Assembly (NCBI RefSeq): GCF_037113525.1
Contig: NZ_CP146963.1
Span: 620,001 to 684,000 of the forward strand
Reading direction: 5' to 3'
Source of the DNA: Butyrivibrio fibrisolvens
GTDB lineage: Bacteria; Bacillota; Clostridia; Lachnospirales; Lachnospiraceae
DNA: 64,000 bases
Below the pieces are notes generated by a model, which did no database searches, was not told the origin of the DNA, and saw nothing but the letters and a program-made list of their open reading frames with translations. The stretch's first letter is position 1, and the number at the start of each line of letters is the position of its first letter. Both the position numbers and the translations under genes were made by a program. This document shows, piece after piece, positions 45,001-53,456 of the stretch.

Positions 45001-45468
45001 ATGAAACTTACAACTAAAATTTTTGGTGAAACTGAAATCAGTGATGACAAGATACTTGTATTTCCAAAGGGAATTATTGGTTTTCCGGATCTGACACGCT
45101 TTGCACTAATGTACGACAAAGATAAGGACAGTCATAATATTCAATGGCTTCAGTCGCTTGATGAGCCAGCATTTGCGATGCCTGTAATGGATCCGCTTCA
45201 TGTTCAGGAAGACTATAATCCAGAAGTAGAAGATGATGTACTCGAGGAAGTAAAACCTATTACAGATGAAAATATGCTCGTTCTTGTGACAATAACTGTT
45301 CCTCATGATCTTACAAAGATGACAGTTAATCTCAAAGGACCTTTTATCATTAATGCAGATACTCGTAAGGGATGTCAGGTTATTCTTGATGATGATAAAT
45401 ATCAGATAAAATATCCTGTTTATGATATTCTCAAGAAGATGAAGGAAGCTAACGAGAAAAAGGCTTAA
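45001..45468 (+). CDS. fliW: Flagellar assembly factor FliW
   Basis: A 155-residue protein that binds flagellin and, when free, CsrA, so that flagellin translation follows filament export. Seen: TKIFGETEISDDKILVFPKGIIGFPDL, FALMYDKDKDSHNIQWLQSLDEPAFAMPVMDP, and VNLKGPFIINADTRKGCQVILDDDKY, all typical. The ATG at 45001 follows GTGGAGG; an earlier ATG at 44983 overlaps that site. csrA follows after 139 bases, completing the known partner-switch pair. Flagellin itself is not in the window. Confidence 0.95.
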   Translation: MKLTTKIFGETEISDDKILVFPKGIIGFPDLTRFALMYDKDKDSHNIQWLQSLDEPAFAMPVMDPLHVQEDYNPEVEDDVLEEVKPITDENMLVLVTITVPHDLTKMTVNLKGPFIINADTRKGCQVILDDDKYQIKYPVYDILKKMKEANEKKA

Positions 45469-45607
45469 AATGAAGATTTTCTGATTTTTTTTCTGGTTTT
45501 TTGTTACAAAAAATCGTTGCACATTTGCCCTTCAACGTGTTAAGATAAAGCGGGTATGGGAAGTATTTTGCATCAAGAAAAAGTCAGAAGTCACGGAGGG
45601 ACGTCTT

Positions 45608-45829
45608 ATGTTAGCATTATCCAGAAAAAAGAACGAAGCTATCATTGTAAACAACAATATAGAAATAACTGTTCTCGAAATTCGTGGAGATCAGGTTAAA
45701 CTTGGAATTGCAGCTCCAAAAGAAATTCCGATCTATCGTCAGGAAGTATATGCACAGATTCAGGCTGAGAATAAGAAAGCTACTGAGACTGCAGGCGCTA
45801 ACCTTGACGAACTCAACAAGCTTATATAA
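45608..45829 (+). CDS. csrA: Carbon storage regulator CsrA
   Basis: A 73-residue RNA-binding translational repressor. The family core is clear: MLALSRKKNEAIIVNNNIEI, then VLEIRGDQVKLGIAAPKEI and YRQEVYAQIQ with the RNA-binding Arg in IYRQE. The C-terminal tail (AENKKATETAGANLDELNKLI) matches the extension that FliW contacts in Firmicutes. GGAGG precedes the start. It should repress flagellin translation and may act on other leaders here. Confidence 0.96.
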   Translation: MLALSRKKNEAIIVNNNIEITVLEIRGDQVKLGIAAPKEIPIYRQEVYAQIQAENKKATETAGANLDELNKLI

Positions 45830-45843
45830 TAAAAATAGTACAG

Positions 45844-45873
45844 AAGCTGTTGCCTGGTGCAGCAGCTTTTTTT
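45844..45873 (+). terminator. Terminator of the flagellar transcript
   Basis: AGCTGTTGC pairs with GCAGCAGCT (45844-45852 with 45859-45867, one G-U), then TTTTTT. Confidence 0.85.
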
Positions 45874-45934
45874 CAGTGACATAATTTACTATTTGTATAT
45901 AAAAACAGATATAGATATATATGGGAGGTCGATC

Positions 45935-46423
45935 ATGAGAGAACCCGTAATAGATAAAAAAGCATATATAGCGAAGTCTGCTGACGTATGCGGAGATGTG
46001 ACGATAGGCCCTATGTGCAGCGTATGGAACCATGCAACTATCAGAGGTGACAGGGATTCGATCACAATAGGCGAGGGCTCAAATATTCAGGACAATGCGG
46101 TTGTTCATGAAGAAAAAGGGCTTCCTGTAACTATTGGTAAATACGTTACTGTGGGCCATAGCGCTATAGTTCACGGATCGTTTGTTGATGACTATACTCT
46201 TATCGGTATGCATGCAACTATCATGAATGGATGCCATATTGGAAAAAACTGTATCATAGGAGCTGGCGCACTGGTTACAGAAAATACGGTCATTCCGGAT
46301 GACAGCCTTGTTCTGGGAATGCCTGCCAAAGTAGTAAAGAAAGTTTCTGATGAGCAAAAGGCTCACTTCAAAGAAAACGCTATGCGCTATGTACAGGAAG
46401 CGATGGAGCTGTTGGAGGATTAA
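45935..46423 (+). CDS. Gamma carbonic anhydrase family protein
   Basis: A 162-residue left-handed beta-helix protein of the gamma carbonic anhydrase/YrdA family. Hexapeptide repeats are clear (DVTIGPMCSVWNHATIRGD, ITIGEGSNIQDNAVVH). The zinc-ligand histidines are present in NAVVHEE and TVGHSAIVHG. Activity is often latent in this family, and related proteins act as acyltransferase-like or thioesterase accessories. GGGAGG precedes the ATG at 45935; an upstream in-frame ATG lies in the csrA terminator. It has its own terminator (46543-46591). Confidence 0.88.
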   Translation: MREPVIDKKAYIAKSADVCGDVTIGPMCSVWNHATIRGDRDSITIGEGSNIQDNAVVHEEKGLPVTIGKYVTVGHSAIVHGSFVDDYTLIGMHATIMNGCHIGKNCIIGAGALVTENTVIPDDSLVLGMPAKVVKKVSDEQKAHFKENAMRYVQEAMELLED

Positions 46424-46542
46424 TCCAGATTGCACCATAGCCTCATTTGATGACTAGATCATGGTCAACGCGCTCGACGGTCCCCCGTCGCTTACACCAA
46501 CATATTTGGCTGATGCATAACAATTAATCTGTTACATAAGGA

Positions 46543-46591
46543 AGCAGAGATATCTTAGAAAATACTTAAAAGATATCTCTGCTTTTCTTTT
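46543..46591 (+). terminator. Terminator of the gamma carbonic anhydrase gene
   Basis: A 14-bp perfect stem, AGCAGAGATATCTT (46543-46556) with AAGATATCTCTGCT (46570-46583), followed by TTTCTTTTT. Confidence 0.9.
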
Positions 46592-46636
46592 TGCAACTAT
46601 TATAGATAAGATTAATGGATTTATTGGTAGTATAGG

Positions 46637-46705
46637 ATGCAATTCGTCGGTTAATTAATGCAATTCGTCAGACTTTGGAGTAATAATGATTAGAATCCTT
46701 ATAAT
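46637..46705 (+). promoter_or_regulatory. Tandem 12-bp direct repeats upstream of a promoter
   Basis: ATGCAATTCGTC occurs exactly twice (46637-46648 and 46658-46669) with a 21-base period, two DNA turns. Just downstream are TTGGAG (46675-46680), a 19-base spacer and a perfect TATAAT (46700-46705). A poor -35 with a long spacer and adjacent same-face repeats is typical of activator-dependent promoters. The activator is unknown. Confidence 0.6.
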
Positions 46706-46744
46706 AATTGTGGGTAATAATATTTTAATTAGCGAGGAAAGATA

Positions 46745-48346
46745 ATGAAAAAAAGATTGGCTTTAAGCATACTTATGCTTTCGGTTTTGGGTCAGGGATG
46801 TGGCAATGTTTCTTTAGACTTTGGGGCAGCAGAGCAAAGCGAAACGGATGATTCAAAAGAATCTGCAAGTGAAGATTTTGAAGAAAAGGAAAGCGAAGAA
46901 GAAAGTACAACTGAAAGCGTTTCTTCAGAAAACAGTTCTGATGAAGAAGTTTCTGAAAAAGACAGTGATGATGAAGAAAGTGAGTCTTCTAGTTCAAGTG
47001 ATGTAAGTGAAGATCAGGAACTTACAGATACTTCCAAATATGATGAGTTTTTAAATAACGAAGAAAAAGCGGTTTTTGATGAGACTTATTACTATATTGT
47101 CGGAACCGATATTGCATGTGGATTTGAAGAAGGCAAAGAGTATACACTTGATGAGATCGTAGAAACAGCTGAAGAAATAACAAGATGCGATCAAGGTAAT
47201 GATGGTGATCCTGAAGTTAAGTCAGATTATATAGACTGTGGTATGGACGGCTCCAGCGAACTTGAATTAACAATTCATCTTCCCGGAGGAGAGAATGACA
47301 GATATGACGATACAGTTGAGTATTATAATATACTGATTCTCACAGAATCTGAAGGAAAGATATTGGTCAAATTCTATACTGAAAGTAATTCTTTTGATCA
47401 GACATCACTTACTAAATATGGATATGTTGAGACTTCAGGACCTGCATATAACGGAATTGGAAGTGAAAGTGCAGGATATTTGGATAAAGATGTTAATTGG
47501 CATTTTTATTATGCCTGCGAGTATTATCTTGAAGCCAGCGATTATACTAATTATCAGGAAAATACAAATAATAGAATTATAGACACATCAGAAGGTGACT
47601 GGGATAGTGTTTATTTTGAGCGCTACTCTTTTGATGAAGATTATAAAGATTCATTTACTGTTTATACTATGTATAATGATTATTTCCCTCTTATATATGC
47701 TGAGGATTATCCGGATGATAATCCTTATAAAACGGCTGTAGAAGAGGCGGGAATAGAAATAGTATCTTATGCAGAACTTGAGTCCATGTTGAAAGAAAGA
47801 ATGGAAGAGATAGGCCTTACAGATGAGATATCTTGTCATGCATATGAGAGGGATGAGATTATTAATGCCAGATACAGATATAGTTCAATAATTGATGGAG
47901 AGGGAACTTTTATTGACTTGTATTCACATGAGGAGACCACATTTGAAGAGTTCTGCGAATCAATCTCTGAGAATGGAGCACCGGAAATAAAGAGAGCTAC
48001 CTATATAGATCTTGATGGCCAGAATGGCAAAGAGCTTATCCTTGATCTTGGAACGCCGGCAGGTGTATATCTGATCCTTTCGTATATAGACGGAGACTTC
48101 TATGGTGTAATGACAACAGTAAGATGTTTTGAAGATCTTCAGAATAATGGGACCTATAGAGGAAGTGGCGGAGTAGCAGACAGTTACTATAGAAAAATGA
48201 CACTTACTAAGGATGAATACGCAGAAGAGACTTTTGCCGAGTACCATGATGGTGAATTTACCGTTGATGGTGAAGAAGCCTCCGATTACGAAGGCTGGGT
48301 AGAAGAAAACTTCTCTGATCCTGCATTTTGGATTGAGTTTGTTTGA
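46745..48346 (+). CDS. Secreted acidic protein, probable lipoprotein, function unknown
   Basis: A 533-residue protein. It has a signal peptide (KKRLALSILMLSVLGQG) followed by Cys at residue 19; the lipobox is atypical (GQGC), so lipidation is uncertain. Residues 25-100 are a Ser/Glu/Asp linker (SEEESTTESVSSENSSDEE). The remaining 430 residues are acidic and aromatic-rich with EYYNILILTESEGKILVKFY and a C-terminal region, RATYIDLDGQNGKELILDLG and GVYLILSYIDGDFYGV, resembling repeat-type domains in Clostridia surface proteins. No catalytic motif was recognised. It has its own promoter with operator-like repeats, suggesting induction by a specific signal. Confidence 0.7.
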   Translation: MKKRLALSILMLSVLGQGCGNVSLDFGAAEQSETDDSKESASEDFEEKESEEESTTESVSSENSSDEEVSEKDSDDEESESSSSSDVSEDQELTDTSKYDEFLNNEEKAVFDETYYYIVGTDIACGFEEGKEYTLDEIVETAEEITRCDQGNDGDPEVKSDYIDCGMDGSSELELTIHLPGGENDRYDDTVEYYNILILTESEGKILVKFYTESNSFDQTSLTKYGYVETSGPAYNGIGSESAGYLDKDVNWHFYYACEYYLEASDYTNYQENTNNRIIDTSEGDWDSVYFERYSFDEDYKDSFTVYTMYNDYFPLIYAEDYPDDNPYKTAVEEAGIEIVSYAELESMLKERMEEIGLTDEISCHAYERDEIINARYRYSSIIDGEGTFIDLYSHEETTFEEFCESISENGAPEIKRATYIDLDGQNGKELILDLGTPAGVYLILSYIDGDFYGVMTTVRCFEDLQNNGTYRGSGGVADSYYRKMTLTKDEYAEETFAEYHDGEFTVDGEEASDYEGWVEENFSDPAFWIEFV

Positions 48347-48418
48347 TAGAATTTAACGTGGTTCTGTTGCGTTTATGAATCATAGATTTATAAATATCTA
48401 AATTTTTAATTGGTATAT

Positions 48419-48450
48419 GGGCCTGACACTTTTGTGTCAGGCCTGTTTGC
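48419..48450 (+). terminator. Terminator after the acidic protein gene
   Basis: GGCCTGACAC and GTGTCAGGCC form a 10-bp stem with a TTTT loop, followed by TGTTT. Confidence 0.75.
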
Positions 48451-48478
48451 TGCAGTGGGGCATACAGATTTATTTGGC

Positions 48479-48510
48479 TTTTGGCATGGAATGCCAAAAT
48501 GTCATATAAT
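48479..48510 (+). promoter_or_regulatory. Promoter with 9-bp inverted repeat operator
   Basis: TTTTGGCAT (48479-48487) and ATGCCAAAA (48491-48499) form a perfect inverted repeat with a GGA centre. It overlaps a promoter made of TTGGCA (48481-48486), 18 bases and TATAAT (48505-48510). The position suits repression of the fusion gene. Confidence 0.65.
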
Positions 48511-48573
48511 AGGTATAGGGTTATGAAAAGGCTAATTATTCTTACTGGGATTTGACCTGAATGGAGGGCTTTT

Positions 48574-50340
48574 ATGCAGATTGGAATAATGGGAACGGGT
48601 AGCACTGCCGAGATTATGGCAGAAATTGTATCAAAGAGCAGGGAATATGATCTGACATGCATATATGATACTCGTATAGATGATGCTCAGGCTTTCGCCA
48701 AAAGATTTCATGTAGGAACTTCAACATTTGATATGGATGTCGTAGCAGGAAGCTGCGATATTGTATATATTTCTGCCGAGAATAGCTGCAGAGAAGAGCT
48801 TGTCAGAAAAATGCTTGATGAAGGAAAGCACATCCTTTGTCAGGCTCCTATTTCTATGTCAAAAAAGACTGCCGAGGAGCTGTATGATATGGCTGCCGAC
48901 AAAGGCCTTGTCCTTATGGAAACAACAGGAAGCCTTTATACGCCCGGATTTGCAAAGCTTATAGAAATACTGAAAAGTGGCGTGATCGGAAGCGTTATGG
49001 ATATCGAAGTTTCTTTTTCCAGACTTATCCCGACTAATGAAAGAGAACATACCTTCCCTGAAGGAGGAAGCTTTGAAACCTTCGGAAACTTTGTCCTTTC
49101 ACCTGTTCTTAGAATTCTGGGAACAGAATACAGGGATGCTTATATAAATGCTGTATATGGATTAAATGGAATCGATACATATACTAAAGTGACACTTAAG
49201 TATGATCATGCTCAGGCCACAGTTAAGACGGCAACTGCTGTTATGAGTGATGATGCCCTTACTATCACGGGATCCATGGGATGCATATATGTTAAATCAC
49301 CGTGGTATCTTATGCGTAAATTTACTATCAAATCCTATGATGATAAGAATAATGCCACTATTTATAACGAATGTGACGGCAATGGTTTTACCTATGATCT
49401 TGCTGAGTTCAGAAGAAGGGTTGCAGCAATCGGAAGAAACCATCTGACTGATCATATGTCTGAGAACAATTATGAAGAGGTAAAAAAACAGGTCGTATGT
49501 TCTGATTCTTTTACCCTTCTAACGACAAGAGAAAGCCTTGCAGCTACAGCTGTGATTGAGAAGTTTGTAAGTCAAAGACATGCACAGGGTGAGCGCAAAG
49601 ACGTCAAGATATGGGCTCACAGAGGTTGCAGTATGGCTTATCCGGAGAATACACTTGAAGCTTTTGAAGCAGCAGCTAAGATCCCGGGAATCACGGGAAT
49701 CGAGACGGATGTTCAGCTTTCTAAGGATGGGGAAGTTGTTGTGTTCCACGACGAGCATACAGGCAGGGTTACTGATGGAACGAGAAATGTTCAGGACTAT
49801 ACCCTTGCTGAGCTTCAAAAACTCCATATCCAATCAGTTGGCGGAGAGACTACTACTATTCCGACTCTTAAACAGATGTTGGAGCTTCTTAAGCCTTATT
49901 GTGAAGAAAACGGGCTTCTTATCAATATTGAGCTTAAGACAAGCGTTATAAGATATCCCGGTATAGAGCAGAAGGTGATCGATATTGTACGCGAATACGG
50001 TCTTGAAAAATATATCGTGTATTCTTCTTTCCTTGCAGATTCTATTAAGCTGATAAAAGAGCTTATGCCATCTGCAAAAACAGGTATGCTGTCAGGTACT
50101 ATGGAAGGCTGCATTCAGGGAGCTATTTATGCTAGTGCCGATGCGCTTCACCCATGGATAGGAGGCCTTAATGCCAAGGGAGAAGAGAAGCTAGCTGATG
50201 CGCCGGTTCGTGCCTGGAATATGGAAGAACCTTTCTTCAATGACGGAAGATTATTAAAAGAAAAGGATATGGGCAAGTATTCTGAATTTGGCGTAACTGA
50301 CATTATCACCAATGTTCCGGAAGTTTATCTTAAGGGATAA
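48574..50340 (+). CDS. Fusion of Gfo/Idh/MocA oxidoreductase and glycerophosphodiester phosphodiesterase
   Basis: A 588-residue two-domain protein. Residues 1-335 are a Gfo/Idh/MocA dehydrogenase: Rossmann start IGIMGTGSTAEIMAEIV, then YISAENSCREELVRKML. The usual EKP catalytic motif is replaced by CQAPI, losing the key Lys, so dehydrogenase activity is doubtful. Residues 345-588 are a GDPD: WAHRGCSMAYPENTLEAF with the catalytic His, GIETDVQLSKDGEVVVFHDE with the metal site, then INIELKT. GDPDs hydrolyse glycerophosphodiesters to glycerol 3-phosphate. There is no signal peptide or membrane helix. GGAGGG precedes the start. Fusion is continuous in one frame with no internal stop. Confidence 0.87.
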   Translation: MQIGIMGTGSTAEIMAEIVSKSREYDLTCIYDTRIDDAQAFAKRFHVGTSTFDMDVVAGSCDIVYISAENSCREELVRKMLDEGKHILCQAPISMSKKTAEELYDMAADKGLVLMETTGSLYTPGFAKLIEILKSGVIGSVMDIEVSFSRLIPTNEREHTFPEGGSFETFGNFVLSPVLRILGTEYRDAYINAVYGLNGIDTYTKVTLKYDHAQATVKTATAVMSDDALTITGSMGCIYVKSPWYLMRKFTIKSYDDKNNATIYNECDGNGFTYDLAEFRRRVAAIGRNHLTDHMSENNYEEVKKQVVCSDSFTLLTTRESLAATAVIEKFVSQRHAQGERKDVKIWAHRGCSMAYPENTLEAFEAAAKIPGITGIETDVQLSKDGEVVVFHDEHTGRVTDGTRNVQDYTLAELQKLHIQSVGGETTTIPTLKQMLELLKPYCEENGLLINIELKTSVIRYPGIEQKVIDIVREYGLEKYIVYSSFLADSIKLIKELMPSAKTGMLSGTMEGCIQGAIYASADALHPWIGGLNAKGEEKLADAPVRAWNMEEPFFNDGRLLKEKDMGKYSEFGVTDIITNVPEVYLKG

Positions 50341-50560
50341 AGCGCATTTTTGCTGCGTTTTGAGAGCTTTAAGAAATTGAAAATTTGTTGATTATTATCT
50401 TCTTTAAAAAAAATACAAAGTCTGATATCATAAATTCTGTTGTGGGAAAATTTCGTAATTTTTTCGCTGACCGGATCATGGTAGCTAAAATAGCTATTTT
50501 GTAAGGCGGTATTACGAAAGGCTTCCTTCAGCAGAATTTATTTTTCCAGGGGAGAATATT

Positions 50561-51796
50561 ATGAATTACGATTATCTTGTTGTAGGTGCAGGTCTTTATG
50601 GCTGCGTATTTGCTCATGAAGCTGCAAAGACAGGTAAGAAATGTCTTGTGATCGACAAAAGGGATACTATTGCCGGTAATGTTCATACCAGTGAGAAAAT
50701 GGGTATTCAGGTCCATGATTATGGCGCTCACATTTTCCATACATCTGATGAAGAGGTATGGCAGTACGTTCAGAAGTTTGCTCATTTCAATAATTATGTG
50801 AATTCTCCAATGGCTGTTTATAAGGATGAACTTTATAACCTTCCTTTTAACATGAATACTTTTTCCAAGATGTGGGGAATCAGAACTCCTGATGAGGCTC
50901 AGAAGATCATCGGACAGCAGAGCCGTGAAGCTATCATAGAGATATTAAAAAAGCGCGGCGTGTCCGAACCGACTGACTATGATATCCAGAATTTTGAGGC
51001 TGATAACCTTGAAGAGCAGGGCCTTTCTCTTGCGGGAAAAGATGTTTTTGAAAAGCTTGTAAAAGGATATACAGAAAAGCAGTGGGGCAGAAGCTGCGAT
51101 GAGCTTCCTGCTTTCATCATTAAGCGTCTTCCTTTCAGATTTATATATGATAATAATTACTTTAATGATCCATATCAGGGAATTCCTGTAGGCGGATACA
51201 CAGCAATGTGTGAAAGACTCCTTGGTATGCGCGACGATATGGGCGGACAGATCTGCGGAATTCAGGCTCATGATAATATTACAGTTCAGCTTGGTACCGA
51301 CTTCTTTGAATTTGTTGATATGAAAAAACAAAGACCTGGAAGACAGATCACTGCTAATAACGGAGACACATTCGATAAGATCGTATATACAGGAATGATC
51401 GACGAGTTCTTCGATTATGAACTTGGAAATCTCGAGTACAGATCTTTAAGATTTGAAACAGAGACCCTTCCTGAAGTTGATAATTACCAGGGTAATGCAG
51501 TCATCAACTACACAGAAAGAGAAGTTCCTTATACAAGAATCATCGAGCACAAACACTTTGAATTCGGTAAGGGAAGAGGAACCGTAATAACCAGAGAATA
51601 TCCTTCAGAATGGAAGCCTGGTGATGAGCCTTACTACCCTATGAACGATGACAGGAACAATCTTCTTTTTGCAAGATACCAGAACAAAGCAGCAAGCTGG
51701 ACTCAGGTAATATTTGGCGGTCGCCTTGGTCAGTACAAATATTTCAACATGGACCAGGTTGTAAGACAAGCTCTTGATGCAGTCAAGGCGCAATAA
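50561..51796 (+). CDS. glf: UDP-galactopyranose mutase
   Basis: A 411-residue FAD enzyme converting UDP-galactopyranose to UDP-galactofuranose for surface glycans. Seen: YDYLVVGAGLYGCVFAHEAA for FAD binding, VHDYGAHIFHTSDEEVW, NLPFNMNTFSKMWG, KGYTEKQWGRSCDELPAFIIKRLP and the C-terminal FGGRLGQYKYFNMDQVV, with family Arg and Tyr residues in place. Start by CAGGGGAGAATATT. It is followed by a very strong terminator and the long palindrome. Confidence 0.96.
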   Translation: MNYDYLVVGAGLYGCVFAHEAAKTGKKCLVIDKRDTIAGNVHTSEKMGIQVHDYGAHIFHTSDEEVWQYVQKFAHFNNYVNSPMAVYKDELYNLPFNMNTFSKMWGIRTPDEAQKIIGQQSREAIIEILKKRGVSEPTDYDIQNFEADNLEEQGLSLAGKDVFEKLVKGYTEKQWGRSCDELPAFIIKRLPFRFIYDNNYFNDPYQGIPVGGYTAMCERLLGMRDDMGGQICGIQAHDNITVQLGTDFFEFVDMKKQRPGRQITANNGDTFDKIVYTGMIDEFFDYELGNLEYRSLRFETETLPEVDNYQGNAVINYTEREVPYTRIIEHKHFEFGKGRGTVITREYPSEWKPGDEPYYPMNDDRNNLLFARYQNKAASWTQVIFGGRLGQYKYFNMDQVVRQALDAVKAQ

Positions 51797-51816
51797 CGCT
51801 TGAATTTAAAGCATAT

Positions 51817-51873
51817 AAAGCCATGTGCATGATCCTTTTGATGTATAAAGGATCATGCACATGGCTTTTTTAT
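51817..51873 (+). terminator. Very strong terminator of glf
   Basis: A 22-bp perfect stem, AAAGCCATGTGCATGATCC.. at 51817-51838 with 51847-51868, followed by TTTTTT. Confidence 0.93.
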
Positions 51874-51921
51874 GTAAGTTCAATCTTGAATTTTATTTAT
51901 TTTAAATATTGCTAAAACTTT

Positions 51922-52150
51922 GAAGGGTTCCTAAGGATGGCAGTCTAAAAATGATTTTGTTGTCTTTGAAAATTATATTAAATTCAAGAGCTTGATAGCT
52001 GGAAGGATATATTCTGCTTGGGATTCATTGTTTGAGCGAAGCGAGTTTATGAATCCCAGAATATATCATTCCAGCTATCATGCCTTGAATTTTATATAAT
52101 TTTCACGACAACAAAATCATTTTTAGGCTGCCATCCTCAGGAACCCCTCA
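51922..52150. repeat. Long imperfect palindrome (about 105-bp arms)
   Basis: The left arm (51922-52027) and right arm (52050-52150) are reverse complements with about 90% identity by eye and a few small insertions. From the ends inward: G-A/G-GGGTTCCT-A/G-AGGATGGCAG, TAAAAATGATTTTGTTGTC, GAAAATTATAT, AAATTCAAG, TGATAGCTGGAA, GATATATTCTG and GGGATTCA, closing on a 22-base centre. No gene lies within. It fills the gap between the convergent glf and FliD-like genes and would form a 100-bp RNA hairpin in either direction. Confidence 0.9.
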
Positions 52151-52157
52151 CATGCAC

Positions 52158-53456
52158 TTAACAATAGTTATTAAACATCATTCCCGAATATTCACTGGTC
52201 ACATAAGGATTAGCGTATTCGTGGCCTGGGTTCTTGTAGTTAACTATAGGTCTTTGCGTGAACTTCATAGGATCCAGCATGATTTCTTTACTGATACCCT
52301 TTAAGTTATCTGCAAATTCTTTTACAGGAACCATAAGCTTGGAAGGATCATCGGAAGTCTGCTGGAGCTTTCTAAGAGCCTCTTCATGAAGCTCAAGATT
52401 TCCGTTTTCAAGCTGGCTTATTCCTATCTCTTCCAGTCCGGACTTGTGCTGCGAAGCTACGGATTTAATAGATGCCTGCATCTTAGCTCTTGCCTGTACG
52501 TTATCATTGGACTGCGATACGGAATCAAGGAAGTTATTATAACTTGCAACAAGATTCTTGACGTTCTCAACAAGGGCGTCATTATCTGATTTAACACCAA
52601 TGTGTATAGGTCCATTTTCGCCTGTTGGCTCTTTTAATTCTATTTCATAAACAGATGCTACAGTAAAGTGATTGGACTGGGAAGTATGCGAATCTGTTCC
52701 AATTGTAAACTGTGCTGTGGTAGGCTCAACGCTTGTCTTATCTATGCCAAAATATGGAACGATTCCATGACGTGGGCTGTTTAGAGCATCACGTATATCA
52801 AACTGTTTGGACTGATCGCTGCGCTGAGTTTTTTGTGAAGCCCTTATTTCTATAGCGTTTTCACCATTTTCATTACTTATAACTTCAGCTTCTAAAGTTA
52901 CACCTGATTTATTGATAAGCCTTGAAATTCTTTGTTGGAGTTCAAGGTTTGTATCATTTGCTCCGATGGAGAACTGGAATTCAAAACTCTGTTCGCCAAT
53001 CTTAGCATCGAAGAAATAACTTCCTTCTTCAAGCGTAGTCTTGGTATTTGGAAGGAAATTACCTGTGTTGACCTGAGATCTGGCAAGTCTTTCTACGGTT
53101 ATATCAAAGGATGGCGGATCTGCTTCTGAAGAACCGATATAAGTTGCTGTTACGGCATCATTATTAGACGAAAAAGCTACTTTGGTATTAAAGTCGCTGT
53201 TTTCGCCGTCACCTTTAAGTGCCGCCAGATCACCCTGCAATTTGCGCGCACTTTCCTTGAACGCAATAGCAGTTTCCTCATTAACACTATCCTGTTTCAG
53301 AAGATAAAGAGGGGAATCTTTGTTAATACGGACAATCGATTTATAGATATCTTTAAGCTCATCTTTTTTATGAGAATCAGCTTTAGTGATATCATTCGAT
53401 GCATAAGATGTCAGAAAATGGTTATATATGCCATTCGACATTATATTATTTGCCAT
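52158..53456 (-). CDS. FliD-like flagellar hook-associated protein
   Basis: A 432-residue protein. The ATG at 53456 has AAGGAGGG about 9 bases upstream. Features of flagellar cap proteins are present: ATYIGSSEADPPSFDITVERLARSQVN (FliD-N pattern), and at the C-terminus VASYNNFLDSVSQSND and HKSGLEEIGISQLENGNLEL (compare the protein at 6716). The canonical FliD N-terminal coiled coil and the standard C-terminal end are missing or replaced; the tail ends EYSGMMFNNYC. It may be a divergent or accessory cap. It is convergent with glf across the palindrome and lies outside the main flagellar operon. Confidence 0.75.
   Translation of the reverse strand: MANNIMSNGIYNHFLTSYASNDITKADSHKKDELKDIYKSIVRINKDSPLYLLKQDSVNEETAIAFKESARKLQGDLAALKGDGENSDFNTKVAFSSNNDAVTATYIGSSEADPPSFDITVERLARSQVNTGNFLPNTKTTLEEGSYFFDAKIGEQSFEFQFSIGANDTNLELQQRISRLINKSGVTLEAEVISNENGENAIEIRASQKTQRSDQSKQFDIRDALNSPRHGIVPYFGIDKTSVEPTTAQFTIGTDSHTSQSNHFTVASVYEIELKEPTGENGPIHIGVKSDNDALVENVKNLVASYNNFLDSVSQSNDNVQARAKMQASIKSVASQHKSGLEEIGISQLENGNLELHEEALRKLQQTSDDPSKLMVPVKEFADNLKGISKEIMLDPMKFTQRPIVNYKNPGHEYANPYVTSEYSGMMFNNYC

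Larger units (their letters stand above)
46424..46744. other. Intergenic region with terminator, operator-like repeats and promoter
   Basis: These 320 bases carry no gene. They hold a CGACGG/CCGTCG hairpin near 46478-46493, the carbonic anhydrase terminator, tandem direct repeats and the promoter of the acidic protein gene (separate entries). Confidence 0.6.

Noticed and set aside
46430..46540. tRNA-like sequence in the gap after the gamma carbonic anhydrase gene
   Set aside because: A GC-rich hairpin is present, but no cloverleaf, T-loop GTTCRA motif or acceptor pairing was found.
46637..46669. LytTR-binding site
   Set aside because: The spacing fits, but neither strand of ATGCAATTCGTC matches the 9-base LytTR consensus; kept only as generic direct repeats.
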